This document shows, one piece after another, positions 52,932 through 64,000 of a DNA stretch of 64,000 bases (its first letter is position 1; every line of letters begins with the position of its first letter). This stretch comes from Nitratireductor soli (lineage in GTDB: Bacteria; Pseudomonadota; Alphaproteobacteria; Rhizobiales; Rhizobiaceae): positions 248,001 to 312,000 of the forward strand of contig NZ_LFVY01000001.1 in NCBI RefSeq assembly GCF_001050155.1. Direction: 5' to 3'. Made by a program: the position numbers and the translations under genes. The notes beneath the pieces are model-generated. The model did not search any database. It had not been told where the DNA came from and saw nothing but the letters and a program-made list of their open reading frames with translations.

Positions 52932-55919
52932 CTATTCGCCGAGCGCGTCTTCGAGGAAGGCCTCGAGCTGCGTCAGGTGCTTCGACATCAGGCCTGTTGC
53001 CGGGGATGCCGCGGCCGGGCGTCCCGTGTAACGGACACGCGTGTTCTTGGCATCGATGTGCTGCAGCACCCATTCCAGATAGGGGTCGATGAACGACCAG
53101 GCACCCATGTTCTTGGGTTCCTCCTGGCACCACACCATCTCGGCGTTCTTGAAACGCGAGAGCTCGGTGATCAGCGCCTTGGCCGGGAACGGGTAGAGCT
53201 GTTCGACGCGCAGCAGGTAGACATCGTCGACGCCACGTTTCTCGCGCTCTTCGTAGAGGTCGTAATACACCTTGCCGGAACACATGACGACGCGGCGGAT
53301 CTTCGAATCCTTGACGAGCTTGATCTCCTGGCCTTCCAGATGCTCGGCATCGTCCCACAGCAGGCGGTGGAAGGTGCTTTCGCCGGCCAGTTCGCTGAGC
53401 GACGAGATGCAGCGCTTGTGGCGCAGCAGCGACTTCGGCGTCATCAGGATCAGCGGCTTGCGGAAATCGCGCTTCAATTGCCGGCGCAGGATGTGGAAAT
53501 AGTTGGCCGGCGTCGTGCAATTGGCCACCTGCATGTTGTCCTCGGCGCACATCTGCAGCCAGCGCTCCAGCCGGGCGGAAGAGTGTTCCGGCCCCTGGCC
53601 TTCATAGCCATGCGGCAGAAGGCAGACGAGACCCGACATGCGCAGCCATTTGCGCTCGCCCGACGAGATGAACTGGTCGAACACCACCTGGGCACCGTTG
53701 GCGAAATCGCCGAACTGGGCTTCCCAGAGGGTCAGCGCGCGCGGCTCTGCCAGCGAGAAACCGTATTCGAAGCCGAGTACGGCCTCTTCCGAGAGCATCG
53801 AGTTGATGACCTCGTAGTAAGCCTGCTGGGGTCCCAGATTGTTGAGCGAGATGTAGCGGTTCTCATCGTTCTGGTCGTACAGCACCGAGTGCCGCTGCGA
53901 AAAGGTGCCGCGCTCGGAATCCTGGCCCGACAGGCGCACCGGATTGCCGTCGAGAAGGATCGAGCCGAAGGCCAGCGCCTCGGCCGTCGCCCAGTCGAGG
54001 CCGGCACCCGAATCGACCATCTTCTTGCGGTTGGCAAGGAAGCGCTGCACCGTGCGGTGCGCCTCGAAATCATCCGGAACCTCCGACAATTTCTTGCCGA
54101 TTTCCTTCAGCGTCTTGATCGGCACGGCGGTCTTGCCGCGGCGCTGCTCGTCCTCGTCGTCGGCCTTTTTCAGTCCGGACCAGGCGCCGTCCAGCCAGTC
54201 GGCCTTGTTCGGCTTGTAGGCCTGGCCGGCCTCGAACTCGGTCTCCAGATTGGCACGCCAGTCGGCGCGCATCTTCTCGATGTCGGCTTCGCTGACGACG
54301 CCTTCGGCAAGCATCTTCTTGGCGTAGATTTCGCCCGTCGTCGCGTGCTTGCGGATCTTGCGGTACATGATCGGCTGGGTGAATGCCGGCTCGTCGCCTT
54401 CATTGTGCCCGTAGCGGCGGTAGCAGAACATGTCGATGACCACCGGCTTGTGGAAGGTCATGCGGAACTCGGTCGCCACCTTGGCGGCATAGACCACGGC
54501 TTCCGGATCGTCGCCGTTGACGTGGAAGATCGGCGCCTCGATCATCTTCGCCACGTCCGACGGATAGGGCGAGGAGCGCGAGAAACGCGGATTGGTGGTG
54601 AAGCCGATCTGGTTGTTGATGATGAAATGCACGGTGCCGGCAACGCGGTGGCCGCGCAGGCCGGACAGGCCGAGACACTCGGCCACCACGCCCTGGCCGG
54701 CGAAGGCGGCGTCGCCGTGCAGCAGCAACGGCATGACGCGGGCGCGCTCCTCGATCGGCACCACCTCCTCGCGCTTGCGGCCGAAAATCTGGTCCTGCTT
54801 GGCGCGCGCCTTGCCCATGACGACCGGGTTGACGATCTCCAGGTGCGAGGGGTTGGCCGTCAGCGACAAATGCACCTTGTTGTTGTCGAACTCGCGGTCC
54901 GACGAGGCGCCGAGATGATACTTGACGTCGCCCGAGCCTTCCACGTCGTCGGGGGCGAAGGAGCCGCCCTTGAACTCGTGGAAGATGGCGCGGTGCGGCT
55001 TCTGCAGCACCTGGGAGAGCACGTTCAGCCGGCCGCGATGGGCCATGCCGAAGACGACTTCCTTCAGGCCCATCTGGCCGCCGCGCTTGATGATCTGCTC
55101 CAGCGCCGGGATGAGCGCTTCGCCGCCATCGAGGCCGAAGCGCTTCGTGCCCTTGTACTTGACGTCGATGAACTGCTCGAAGCCTTCCGCCTCGATCAGC
55201 TTCTGCAGGATCGCCTTCTTGCCGTTGTTGGTGAACTCGACGCCCTTGTCCGGTCCCTCGATGCGCTCCTGGATCCACGCCTTCTCCTCGGGATTGGAGA
55301 TGTGCATGAACTCGACGCCGAGCGTCGAGCAATAGGTGCGCTTGAGGATATCGAGCATCTCGCGAATGGTCGCGGTTTCGAGACCCAGAACATGGTCGAT
55401 GAAGATCGGCCGGTCGTAGTCGGCTTCGGTGAAGCCATAGGCTTCCGGCGACAGTTCGTTGTAATCCTCGAGCGGCTTGGCGATGCCGAGCGGGTCGAGA
55501 TTGGCATGCAGATGGCCGCGCATGCGGTAGGCGCGGATCATCATGATGGCGCGCACCGAATCACGCGTGGCGCGCTGGATTTCCTCGGCCGAGAGCGCGG
55601 CGCTGCCGGCCGGTGCCTTGTCCTTGATCTTGCCGTCGAAATGCTTTTCCAGCGTGCCCCAGTCGCCGTCGAGCGCCGAGACCAGTTCGCCATTGGCCGT
55701 CTCGGGCCAGCCCTTCTTCTTCCAGGAAGCGCCGGCGGCGTTCTTCTTCACATCCGCCGCATCGTCCTTCAGCGCGCCGAAGAAGGCGCGCCAGTCCTCG
55801 TTCACCGAGGAAGGATTGTCCTGGTAGCTGGCGTAGAGCTCCTCGATGTAGGCGGCGTTGCCACCATACAGGAAGGAGGTGAGGGACATTTCGTCGTTGG
55901 CCTGATCTTGCCGTGCCAT
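52932..55919 (-). CDS. sucA: 2-oxoglutarate dehydrogenase E1
   Basis: 995 residues, normal for E1o. N-terminal segment [22 protein letters not shown]-binding region [35 protein letters not shown], and [18 protein letters not shown]. It decarboxylates 2-oxoglutarate using TPP and loads succinyl onto SucB. The N terminus could also be the ATG ten codons on ([10 protein letters not shown]). The gap to sucD holds a large palindromic repeat. Confidence 0.97.
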   Translation of the reverse strand: MARQDQANDEMSLTSFLYGGNAAYIEELYASYQDNPSSVNEDWRAFFGALKDDAADVKKNAAGASWKKKGWPETANGELVSALDGDWGTLEKHFDGKIKDKAPAGSAALSAEEIQRATRDSVRAIMMIRAYRMRGHLHANLDPLGIAKPLEDYNELSPEAYGFTEADYDRPIFIDHVLGLETATIREMLDILKRTYCSTLGVEFMHISNPEEKAWIQERIEGPDKGVEFTNNGKKAILQKLIEAEGFEQFIDVKYKGTKRFGLDGGEALIPALEQIIKRGGQMGLKEVVFGMAHRGRLNVLSQVLQKPHRAIFHEFKGGSFAPDDVEGSGDVKYHLGASSDREFDNNKVHLSLTANPSHLEIVNPVVMGKARAKQDQIFGRKREEVVPIEERARVMPLLLHGDAAFAGQGVVAECLGLSGLRGHRVAGTVHFIINNQIGFTTNPRFSRSSPYPSDVAKMIEAPIFHVNGDDPEAVVYAAKVATEFRMTFHKPVVIDMFCYRRYGHNEGDEPAFTQPIMYRKIRKHATTGEIYAKKMLAEGVVSEADIEKMRADWRANLETEFEAGQAYKPNKADWLDGAWSGLKKADDEDEQRRGKTAVPIKTLKEIGKKLSEVPDDFEAHRTVQRFLANRKKMVDSGAGLDWATAEALAFGSILLDGNPVRLSGQDSERGTFSQRHSVLYDQNDENRYISLNNLGPQQAYYEVINSMLSEEAVLGFEYGFSLAEPRALTLWEAQFGDFANGAQVVFDQFISSGERKWLRMSGLVCLLPHGYEGQGPEHSSARLERWLQMCAEDNMQVANCTTPANYFHILRRQLKRDFRKPLILMTPKSLLRHKRCISSLSELAGESTFHRLLWDDAEHLEGQEIKLVKDSKIRRVVMCSGKVYYDLYEEREKRGVDDVYLLRVEQLYPFPAKALITELSRFKNAEMVWCQEEPKNMGAWSFIDPYLEWVLQHIDAKNTRVRYTGRPAAASPATGLMSKHLTQLEAFLEDALGE

Positions 55920-55960
55920 TGTCTCAACCGGGTTTCGTCCGGTCTCCTGTTTCGGGCGAT

Positions 55961-56068
55961 TGAGCGAATAGGGAGTAGCGAATGGCGAGTAGCGAGTAGG
56001 GAATTCCCTCTCCTGCGCCGCTGCATTCGTTCTTCCCTATTCGCTATTCGCTACTCCCTATTCACTCA
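55961..56068. repeat. large imperfect palindrome of GAATAGC/GAGTAGC units between sucD and sucA
   Basis: The left arm (55961-56002) and the right arm (56034-56068) are reverse complements built from 7-base units such as GCGAATA and GCGAGTA; the left arm has one extra unit and a few changes. The right arm includes the sucD TGA stop. A 31-base spacer separates them. It should fold into a long hairpin in the operon message. Confidence 0.88.
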
Positions 56069-56971
56069 ACCCTTGATCGCCTCGACCAGCGTCGTGCCGA
56101 GCCGCGCCGGCGACGGCGAGACCTTGATGCCGGCCGATTCCATCGCAGCGATCTTGTCTTCCGCGCCGCCCTTGCCGCCGGAAATCACCGCGCCGGCATG
56201 GCCCATGGTGCGTCCGGGAGGGGCGGTGCGGCCGGCGATGAAGCCGGCCATCGGCTTCTTGCGGCCCTTCCTGGCCTCATCCTTGATGAACTGCGCGGCC
56301 TCTTCCTCGGCCGAGCCGCCGATCTCGCCGATCATGATGATCGACTTGGTCTCGTCGTCGGCGAGGAACATCTCCAGCATGTCGATGAACTCGGTGCCCT
56401 TGACCGGATCGCCGCCGATGCCGACGGCCGTGGTCTGGCCGAGGCCGGCATTGGTGGTCTGGAACACAGCCTCATAGGTCAGCGTGCCGGAGCGCGAGAC
56501 GACGCCGACGGAGCCCTTCTTGAAGATGTTGCCCGGCATGATGCCGATCTTGCACTCGTTCGGCGTCAGCACGCCGGGGCAGTTCGGGCCGATCAGGCGC
56601 GACTTGGACTTGTCGAGGCGGGCCTTGACATGAACCATGTCCATCACCGGGATGCCTTCGGTGATGCAGACGATGAGCGGGATTTCCGCCTCGATCGCCT
56701 CGATGATGGCTGCACCCGCGCCTGCCGGCGGCACGTAGATGACGGAGGCGTCGGCGCCGGTGCGTTCCTTGCCCTCGGCGACCGTTGCGAAGATAGGAAG
56801 CTGCGCGCCGCTTTCGACCGAACCCCAGGTCTCTCCACCCTTCTTCGGGTGAATGCCGCCGACCATCTTGGTGCCGTAATAGGCCAGCGCCTGCTCGGTG
56901 TGGAAGGTGCCGGTCTTGCCGGTCAGGCCCTGAACCAGAACCTTGGTGTCTTTGTTGACGAGAATGGACAT
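56066..56971 (-). CDS. sucD: succinyl-CoA synthetase alpha subunit
   Basis: 301 residues. CoA-binding fold start [76 protein letters not shown], and the phospho-His in [15 protein letters not shown]. With SucC it makes succinate and ATP/GTP from succinyl-CoA. It is 6 bases downstream of sucC, and its stop lies inside a palindromic repeat. Confidence 0.97.
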   Translation of the reverse strand: MSILVNKDTKVLVQGLTGKTGTFHTEQALAYYGTKMVGGIHPKKGGETWGSVESGAQLPIFATVAEGKERTGADASVIYVPPAGAGAAIIEAIEAEIPLIVCITEGIPVMDMVHVKARLDKSKSRLIGPNCPGVLTPNECKIGIMPGNIFKKGSVGVVSRSGTLTYEAVFQTTNAGLGQTTAVGIGGDPVKGTEFIDMLEMFLADDETKSIIMIGEIGGSAEEEAAQFIKDEARKGRKKPMAGFIAGRTAPPGRTMGHAGAVISGGKGGAEDKIAAMESAGIKVSPSPARLGTTLVEAIKG

Positions 56972-56977
56972 CTTGGC

Positions 56978-58174
<1,197 letters not shown>

Positions 58175-58187
58175 GGGGCCGCTGGTC

Positions 58188-59237
<1,050 letters not shown>

Positions 59238-59313
59238 TCACACCAATGCAATTCGAGCCGCGTACCGACGCATTCGATCCCGCGGGATCATTGCGTTTTC
59301 CGATCTGGCTCGG

Positions 59314-59463
59314 TCAATCAGCCTTCTTGGAATAAGCATACTGGGGGAATAATTCAACCGATTCTTGCACATCGAGGAATTTCAATCGTTTAGACCATAC
59401 GGGATTTACGTAAAGGTAAAATAAATCCCTTCCCGTCGCGCGCGTTTCCGCATCCGTGAGCAT
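59314..59463 (-). CDS. possible small protein in the mdh-zapE gap
   Basis: The 344-base gap 59154-59497 is AT-richer than its surroundings and holds a minus-strand frame of 49 codons: MLTDAETRATGRDLFYLYVN, then a Lys/aromatic-rich end (YAYSKKAD). The composition is protein-like and its codons differ from the high-GC neighbours. No good ribosome-binding site is visible and no family is recognised. It could be a small gene, a fragment, or chance. Confidence 0.3.
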   Translation of the reverse strand: MLTDAETRATGRDLFYLYVNPVWSKRLKFLDVQESVELFPQYAYSKKAD

Positions 59464-59497
59464 TTGGCCCGCCGTGCGCTGGCCATTGCCCCCGATC

Positions 59498-60703
59498 TCA
59501 CCTGGCTTGGGCCGCGGCGGAAACAACGGCTTCGTCGGCGGCGCTCGCGCGCTCGGCCGTCTGCGAAAGCCAGTCGCGGGTCTGCATCTCGATCAGGCGC
59601 GAGGCCGTGCGCTCGAATTCGAAAGCCTCGGTGCCGGTTGTCGCGGCATAGAGCGCCTCGGGTGCGGCCGCCGCCGAGACGAACAGGCGGGCGCGGCTGT
59701 CATACAGGGTGTCGATCAGCAGAATGAAGCGCTTCGCCTCGTTGCGGCGCGGCAGGTCCATCACCGGCACGTGGTCGATGAACAGCGTGTCGAAGGCGCC
59801 GGCAATCGCCAGATAGTCGCGCGCGCCGAGCGGTTTCTCGCACAGTTCGGCGAAGGAGAACCGGGCGGCGGTGCCCACCGCCCGTAGCACGGCGAGCTTG
59901 CGCCCCTTCACCGTCAGCGTGCGGGGTTCTGCCTGCCTGCCGTCGACAAGTGCCTCCCAGGCTTCGTCCATCTGCCGGTCGGCGGCTTCGTCGTCGGGGG
60001 TCATGTAAACGGGAATGCGATTGAGCTTCCGCAGCCGGTAGTCGGTATCGGCATCGAGTTTCAGGACGCGCGCATGCTGCTTCAATATGCCGATGAATGG
60101 CAGGAAAAGGCCACGGTTGAGGCCGTCGCGATACAAATCGTCGGGCGCGACGTTGGAGGTGGCGACCAGCACCACGCCGCGCTCGAACAGGGCCGAGAAC
60201 AACCGCGACAGGATCATCGCATCGGCGATGTCGGTAACGGTGAACTCGTCGAAGCACAGAACCCAGGCATTCTTCGCCAGGGCGGCGGCGACCGGCGGAA
60301 TCGGGTCCGTCTCGCGGGTTTCACCCGCTTTCAGGGCGGCGCGATGGCGGCCGATCCGGTCATGCACGTCGGCCATGAAGTCGTTGAAATGGGCGCGGCG
60401 CTTGTGTTCGACAGGCACCAGTTCGAAGAACAAGTCCATCAGCATGGTCTTGCCGCGGCCGACCCCGCCATAGACGTAAAGCCCGCGGATCGGCTCGCGG
60501 ACCTTGCCGCGCTTGGCGAACAGCCAGCCGAGCGCGCTCGACTTGCGCGCCAGGCGCTTGTCGCAGATCTCGCCGATCAGATTGTCGAGGGTCGCGGCCA
60601 CTTTCACCTGCATCGGGTCGCGCGAAAGCGCCCCGGTTTCAACCAGGTGATCGTAGCGCTGCGTGACGGAAGGATGAATAACGAGGCCGTCGCGCAGCGT
60701 CAT
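59498..60703 (-). CDS. zapE: cell division protein ZapE (AFG1-like ATPase)
   Basis: 401 residues. Walker A YGGVGRGKTMLMDLF at about 78-92, Walker B VLCFDEFTVTDIADAMIL, LVATSNVAPDDLYRDGLNR, and the family's C-terminal EAKRFILLIDTLYD. ZapE/AFG1 ATPases destabilise FtsZ polymers or act in protein quality control. Placement upstream of mdh on the same strand is common in rhizobia. The last 35 residues are Ala-rich and not conserved. Confidence 0.94.
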   Translation of the reverse strand: MTLRDGLVIHPSVTQRYDHLVETGALSRDPMQVKVAATLDNLIGEICDKRLARKSSALGWLFAKRGKVREPIRGLYVYGGVGRGKTMLMDLFFELVPVEHKRRAHFNDFMADVHDRIGRHRAALKAGETRETDPIPPVAAALAKNAWVLCFDEFTVTDIADAMILSRLFSALFERGVVLVATSNVAPDDLYRDGLNRGLFLPFIGILKQHARVLKLDADTDYRLRKLNRIPVYMTPDDEAADRQMDEAWEALVDGRQAEPRTLTVKGRKLAVLRAVGTAARFSFAELCEKPLGARDYLAIAGAFDTLFIDHVPVMDLPRRNEAKRFILLIDTLYDSRARLFVSAAAAPEALYAATTGTEAFEFERTASRLIEMQTRDWLSQTAERASAADEAVVSAAAQAR

Positions 60704-60754
60704 GATGGGCTTTCGGCTCGGCTCTCTGGCCAGCGGGTTCGGATCGGGCGGTTG

Positions 60755-60855
60755 GACCGGTTCAGCGTTTCATGGAAGCGCTGAACCGGTCTAGCTCTTT
60801 GTTTTTCCGCATTTATGCGGACGTCAGGTGATTCCACCCGACTGCAAAATGCTCT
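60755..60855 (+). repeat. intergenic three-hairpin mosaic repeat, copy F
   Basis: A 17-bp first stem (60755-60771 with 60775-60791, loop ATG, one G-T mismatch), CCGCATTTATGCGG, and GTCAGGTG/CACCCGAC. It ends GACTGCAAAATGCTCTA; the CTA is the TAG stop of omp19 on the minus strand. Confidence 0.9.
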
Positions 60856-61387
60856 AGCGGCTCAGCGAAATCGGCTGGCCGCTGGTGGTCTGGCCGTCGA
60901 AGCGTTCGGCGCCGGACGAATAGAGCCGGGCCAGGACACCGCCATTGGCATCGTAGAAGGCGAGCTGCTTGCCCTCGACATTCCACGATTTGACCCCGTC
61001 CATCGGTGCTGGGCAGCGCAGCGGTCCGGCACGGTAGCCGGCGCCGAACTTGGTCTGCGGCGTTGCCACGCGGCAGGACTGGCCGGCGACATTGACACTC
61101 CACACGCCGGCGACGGCGCCGGTCGAAACCTCGGGCGCATTGGCGGCGGCATTCGGGTCAAGCGCTGCGACCTGCGTGTCCTGCTGCGGCGGCGCAGGGA
61201 AATCCGACGGGTTGGTCGGGCTGGAGGGCGGCGGGAGCTGGTTCGATGTTACCGTTCCCGACGGCGCGGCCGCCAGGGGTTCGGGCGCTCGGTTGCTGCT
61301 CATGGGGGCAAAGCGTTCGCTGGTGCAGCCAGCCAAAGCAAGTGCCAACAGCGAAGCTGCCATGAATGCGGTTTTGTTATGCGGCAT
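60854..61387 (-). CDS. omp19: outer membrane lipoprotein Omp19 (AprI/Inh family)
   Basis: 177 residues, with a signal peptide and lipobox ALALAGC (Cys21). After a Pro/Ser/Asn-rich linker comes the AprI/Inh protease-inhibitor domain: GAVAGVWSVNVAGQSCRVAT, GAGYRAGPLRCPAP, KQLAFYDANGGVLARLYSSG, FDGQTTSGQPISLSR. Length, lipobox position and this domain closely match Brucella Omp19, which inhibits proteases. The start at 61387 fits; upstream extension to 61516 does not. The stop codon is shared with repeat F. Divergent from the DUF1328 gene. Confidence 0.93.
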   Translation of the reverse strand: MPHNKTAFMAASLLALALAGCTSERFAPMSSNRAPEPLAAAPSGTVTSNQLPPPSSPTNPSDFPAPPQQDTQVAALDPNAAANAPEVSTGAVAGVWSVNVAGQSCRVATPQTKFGAGYRAGPLRCPAPMDGVKSWNVEGKQLAFYDANGGVLARLYSSGAERFDGQTTSGQPISLSR

Positions 61388-61558
61388 GCCGTCTCTCCGT
61401 TGCAGCGACCAATGCACTGACTTGCCTAAGAGTTCCATTCGAAACGCCCAATCGTGGCGATGTTTTGCAACTATAACAGCCTGAGCGTGGTTAAGAACCG
61501 GTTTCATATGCGACAAGCTTCAAGTGTTTCCTATCGGCAACAGTGAATCGGAAGCGCG

Positions 61559-61583
61559 GGAACCAGGCGCCATCCCCGGCGTT
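61559..61583 (+). promoter_or_regulatory. EcfG/RpoE2-type promoter of the DUF1328 gene
   Basis: GGAAC (61559-61563), 16 bases, CGTT (61580-61583), 43 bases before ATG 61627. Exact match to the general stress response consensus. Confidence 0.82.
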
Positions 61584-61626
61584 GAAGCCTGACACGGCAC
61601 AGGAGCCGCAACGGAGGGTATGACAC

Positions 61627-61788
61627 ATGCTGAAATGGATTCTGATTCTCCTGATCGTCGCGGCGGTCGCCGGCCTTCTCGGCATGAACAGTATCGCCGG
61701 TGCGGCCATGACCGGTGTGAAGCTGCTGATCGCCATCGTGCTGGTGCTGTTCCTGCTCGCTGTTTTGGGCATTGTTGTGATCGCCTGA
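61627..61788 (+). CDS. DUF1328 (UPF0391) small membrane protein
   Basis: 53 residues, MLKWILILLIVAAVAGLLG, then MNSIAGAAMTGVK and a second hydrophobic segment ending LGIVVIA. This is the UPF0391/YtjA pattern of two short membrane helices. Function unknown. CGGAGGG precedes ATG 61627. The exact EcfG-type promoter makes it a likely general-stress gene, as with the DUF3309 gene at 13 kb. Confidence 0.88.
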   Translation: MLKWILILLIVAAVAGLLGMNSIAGAAMTGVKLLIAIVLVLFLLAVLGIVVIA

Positions 61789-61818
61789 CACGGCTCGGTG
61801 TTCATCGGTGAAACGGAT

Positions 61819-61838
61819 GCGGGCGCAAACCCGCCCGC
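61819..61838 (+). terminator. possible terminator after the DUF1328 gene
   Basis: GCGGGC (61819-61824) pairs with GCCCGC (61833-61838), followed by a pyrimidine-rich but T-poor run (CTCCTTCTCTC). Weak. Confidence 0.4.
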
Positions 61839-61944
61839 CTCCTTCTCTCATTCCCGCCCTCATCCCGCTTGAGCAGCCGTTCATCTGGTAATTTCGCCCG
61901 CCATCGGCCATATAGGCGCAAGACCCTTTGGCATCGGAGACCGG

Positions 61945-62826
61945 ATGGCGGCGCTGGCGCAATTTGCGAAGATGAACGGCCTCGGCAACGAGATCATCGT
62001 TGCCGATATGCGCGGGCGTGGCGATCGTGTCACGCCGGAGGCGGCGCGCGCGCTGAACGCCGATCCGGCAACGCGTTTCGACCAGATCATGGCGATCCAC
62101 GACGCGCGGCTCGCCGGCACACAGAACTACATCGAAATCCTCAATTCCGATGGCAGCCAGGCACAGGCTTGCGGCAATGGAACCCGTTGCGTGGTGCAAG
62201 CGCTGGCGGCGGAGAGCGGGCAGAAGGTTTTCACCTTCCAGACGGTGGCCGGCATCCTCACCGCCGAGGAGCATGAGGACGGGCTGATCTCCGTCGACCT
62301 GGGCAAGCCGCGCTTCGGCTGGCAGGACATTCCGCTTTCCGAGGAATTCCGCGACACGCGCATGATCGAACTCCAGGTGGGGCCGATCGATGCGCCGGTG
62401 CTGCATTCGCCGTCAGTCGTTTCGATGGGCAATCCGCATGCCATCTTCTGGGTTGCGGACGATGTCGGTTCCTACGATCTGGAGCGCTTCGGGCCGCTGC
62501 TCGAGAATCATCCGATCTTCCCCGAGCGCGCCAACATCTCGCTCGCCCGTGTGACGGCGCGCGACGCGCTGACGCTGCGCACCTGGGAGCGTGGGGCCGG
62601 GCTGACGCTGGCCTGCGGGTCCGCCGCCTGTGCCGCAGCCGTCGCTGCGGCGCGCACCGGGCGCACCGGCCGCCACCTGACGGTGACGGTGCCCGGCGGA
62701 CCGCTGGACATTCTGTGGCGCGAGGACGACCACGTCATTATGACCGGGCCGGCGGCGTGGGAGTTCTCTGGCCGTTTCGACCCTGCCACCGGCGCGTGGG
62801 AACGCGAGACCGAGGGGGCGGTCTGA
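61945..62826 (+). CDS. dapF: diaminopimelate epimerase
   Basis: 293 residues. The two catalytic Cys are Cys76 in ACGNGTRC and Cys224 in [37 protein letters not shown] and [19 protein letters not shown] agree. It epimerises LL- to meso-diaminopimelate for peptidoglycan and lysine. mtaB begins directly after its stop, so the two are co-transcribed. Confidence 0.96.
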   Translation: MAALAQFAKMNGLGNEIIVADMRGRGDRVTPEAARALNADPATRFDQIMAIHDARLAGTQNYIEILNSDGSQAQACGNGTRCVVQALAAESGQKVFTFQTVAGILTAEEHEDGLISVDLGKPRFGWQDIPLSEEFRDTRMIELQVGPIDAPVLHSPSVVSMGNPHAIFWVADDVGSYDLERFGPLLENHPIFPERANISLARVTARDALTLRTWERGAGLTLACGSAACAAAVAAARTGRTGRHLTVTVPGGPLDILWREDDHVIMTGPAAWEFSGRFDPATGAWERETEGAV

Positions 62827-64000
62827 ATGGCGGTGGACGTCCTCACCTTCGGCTGCAGGCTGAACGCTTATGAATCTGAGATCATCAAGCGCCAGGCCGA
62901 CGAGGCGGGCCTCGGCGCGCTGGAAGGCGGCGCCGTGGTGGTCAACACCTGTGCGGTGACGGCGGAGGCGGTGCGCCAGGCGCGCCAGGCGATCCGCCGC
63001 GCCAAGCGCGAGAATCCCGGTGCGAGGGTCATCGTCACCGGGTGCGCCGCACAGACGGAGCCGGCGTCCTTCGATGCGATGGACGAGGTCGACCTGGTGC
63101 TCGGCAACCAGGAAAAGCTGGAAAGCCATCATTACCGGGCGCTGCCCGATTTCGGCGTCAACGACACGGAGACCGTGCGCGTCAACGACATCATGTCGGT
63201 GCGCGAGACGGCGGCGCATATGGTTCATTCCATCGAGGGCCGGGTGCGCGCCTTCGTTCAGGTGCAGAATGGCTGCGACCATCGCTGCACCTTCTGCATC
63301 ATTCCCTTTGGCCGGGGCAATTCGCGTTCGGTGCCGATGGGCGCCGTGGTCGACCAGGTGCGGCAGATCGTCGAGAACGGCTATGCCGAGGCTGTGCTGA
63401 CGGGCGTCGACCTGACGAGCTATGGCGGAGACCTGCCGGGCAGTCCGCGCCTGGGGCGGTTGGTGCGGACCATCCTCAGGGAAGTGCCGGAATTGCAGCG
63501 CCTGCGCCTTTCCTCGATCGATTCGATCGAGGCGGACGCCGATCTGATGCGCGCCCTGGCGGAGGAGGAGCGGCTGATGCCGTATCTGCACCTCTCGCTG
63601 CAGCATGGCGACGACATGATCCTGAAGCGGATGAAGCGGCGGCATTCGCGCGACCATTCGATCGGCTTCTGCCGGGAGGTCCTGCGGCTTCGGCCCGATG
63701 CGGTGTTCGGCGCCGACATCATCGCCGGCTTCCCGACCGAGACGGAGACGATGTTCGAGAATTCGCTGCGCATCGTCGAGGAATGCCGGCTGACGCATCT
63801 GCATGTGTTTCCGTTCAGCCCGCGCGAGGGCACGCCGGCCGCGCGCATGCCGCAACTGCCGCGCGTTGTGGTCAAGGAGCGCGCAGCCCGGCTGCGCAAG
63901 GCAGGCAGCGGGGCCTATCGCGCCCATCTGGAGCGCTTTACCGGCACGCGGCAGCGCCTGCTGGTCGAACATGGCGGCATCGGCCGCACGGAAGGCTTTA
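62827..64000 (+). CDS. mtaB: tRNA t6A37 methylthiotransferase MtaB, N-terminal part
   Basis: The frame runs off the window after 391 codons. N-terminal UPF0004 domain Cys at 10 (LTFGCRLNAYE), 42 (VNTCAVT) and 73 (VTGCAAQ); radical SAM cluster Cys150/154/157 in NGCDHRCTFCIIPFGRG; then GVDLTSYG, LRLSSID and LHLSLQHGDDMILKRMKRRH. This Cys pattern marks MtaB-type methylthiotransferases, which convert t6A to ms2t6A at position 37 of tRNAs. MiaB is a paralogue but its motifs differ. The start is adjacent to the dapF stop. Confidence 0.93.
   Translation, partial: MAVDVLTFGCRLNAYESEIIKRQADEAGLGALEGGAVVVNTCAVTAEAVRQARQAIRRAKRENPGARVIVTGCAAQTEPASFDAMDEVDLVLGNQEKLESHHYRALPDFGVNDTETVRVNDIMSVRETAAHMVHSIEGRVRAFVQVQNGCDHRCTFCIIPFGRGNSRSVPMGAVVDQVRQIVENGYAEAVLTGVDLTSYGGDLPGSPRLGRLVRTILREVPELQRLRLSSIDSIEADADLMRALAEEERLMPYLHLSLQHGDDMILKRMKRRHSRDHSIGFCREVLRLRPDAVFGADIIAGFPTETETMFENSLRIVEECRLTHLHVFPFSPREGTPAARMPQLPRVVVKERAARLRKAGSGAYRAHLERFTGTRQRLLVEHGGIGRTEGF

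Overview
The window is a chromosomal segment of a high-GC alphaproteobacterium of the Hyphomicrobiales, most like Mesorhizobium and its Phyllobacteriaceae relatives. Pointers are an Omp19 lipoprotein of Brucella type, the run mdh-sucC-sucD-sucA-sucB-lpd, the fdxA-carD-rpoH2 cluster, four promoters of the EcfG/RpoE2 type (GGAAC-N16/17-CGTT), a pha cluster with phaR divergent from phaAB, and an intergenic mosaic repeat that sits at gene ends. I see no prophage, IS element, CRISPR, rRNA or tRNA gene. Genus-level assignment is inference.

Layout. 1-0.7 kb: end of mmsA. 1.2-7.6 kb: branched-chain amino acid ABC transporter (livH, M, G, F, a small membrane protein, and the binding protein), with an unusual LivG that carries a Lys/Ala-rich tail and a helix-hairpin-helix-like domain. 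7.7-11.7 kb: GC-rich structured leader, then pyruvate carboxylase. 11.8-13.2 kb: MFS transporter and a DUF3309 stress peptide. 13.4-18.8 kb: RND efflux pump (permease and adaptor) divergent from a TetR regulator, with a clear operator. 18.9-21.1 kb: bdhA and ispG. 21.1-23 kb: an orphan ORF, a gene-poor stretch, and a MarR/cupin pair with a double operator. 23-27.8 kb: hybrid histidine kinase, prenyl diphosphate synthase, mtgA, rpmF. 27.9-30.9 kb: PHB cluster phaR, phaA, phaB. 30.9-31.5 kb: a gene-free regulatory region with GANTC sites in 11-bp phase and a LexA-type box. 31.5-38.1 kb: SUV3-like helicase, S4 protein, fdxA, carD, rpoH2, small membrane protein. 38.2-43.7 kb: GumN-like protein, xerC, DUF2066 protein, ABC-F ATPase, thiamine pyrophosphokinase. 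43.8-47.3 kb: TPP riboswitch and thiBPQ. 47.4-49 kb: M48 lipoprotein peptidase. 49.3-59.2 kb: 2-oxoglutarate dehydrogenase/TCA operon on the minus strand, including a 39-codon relic of a short-chain dehydrogenase. 59.5-64 kb: zapE, omp19, a DUF1328 peptide, dapF and the start of mtaB.

How it works together. The TCA operon, pyruvate carboxylase, PHB genes, bdhA and mmsA form a carbon-storage and central-metabolism theme. A second layer is the general stress response: rpoH2, the DUF3309 and DUF1328 peptides and a 66-residue membrane protein each have an EcfG-type promoter. A third theme is thiamine: thiBPQ under a TPP riboswitch faces thiamine pyrophosphokinase, and TPP is the cofactor of SucA.

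The most notable non-genic signal is a family of about 100-bp three-hairpin repeats (six good copies, one decayed inverted copy, one related element). Their TAGAGC end lies on or within a few bases of a stop codon. No single wholly new multi-gene system is evident. The best candidates for new biology are the repeat family, the LivG fusion, the 31-kb regulatory region and the structured pyc leader.
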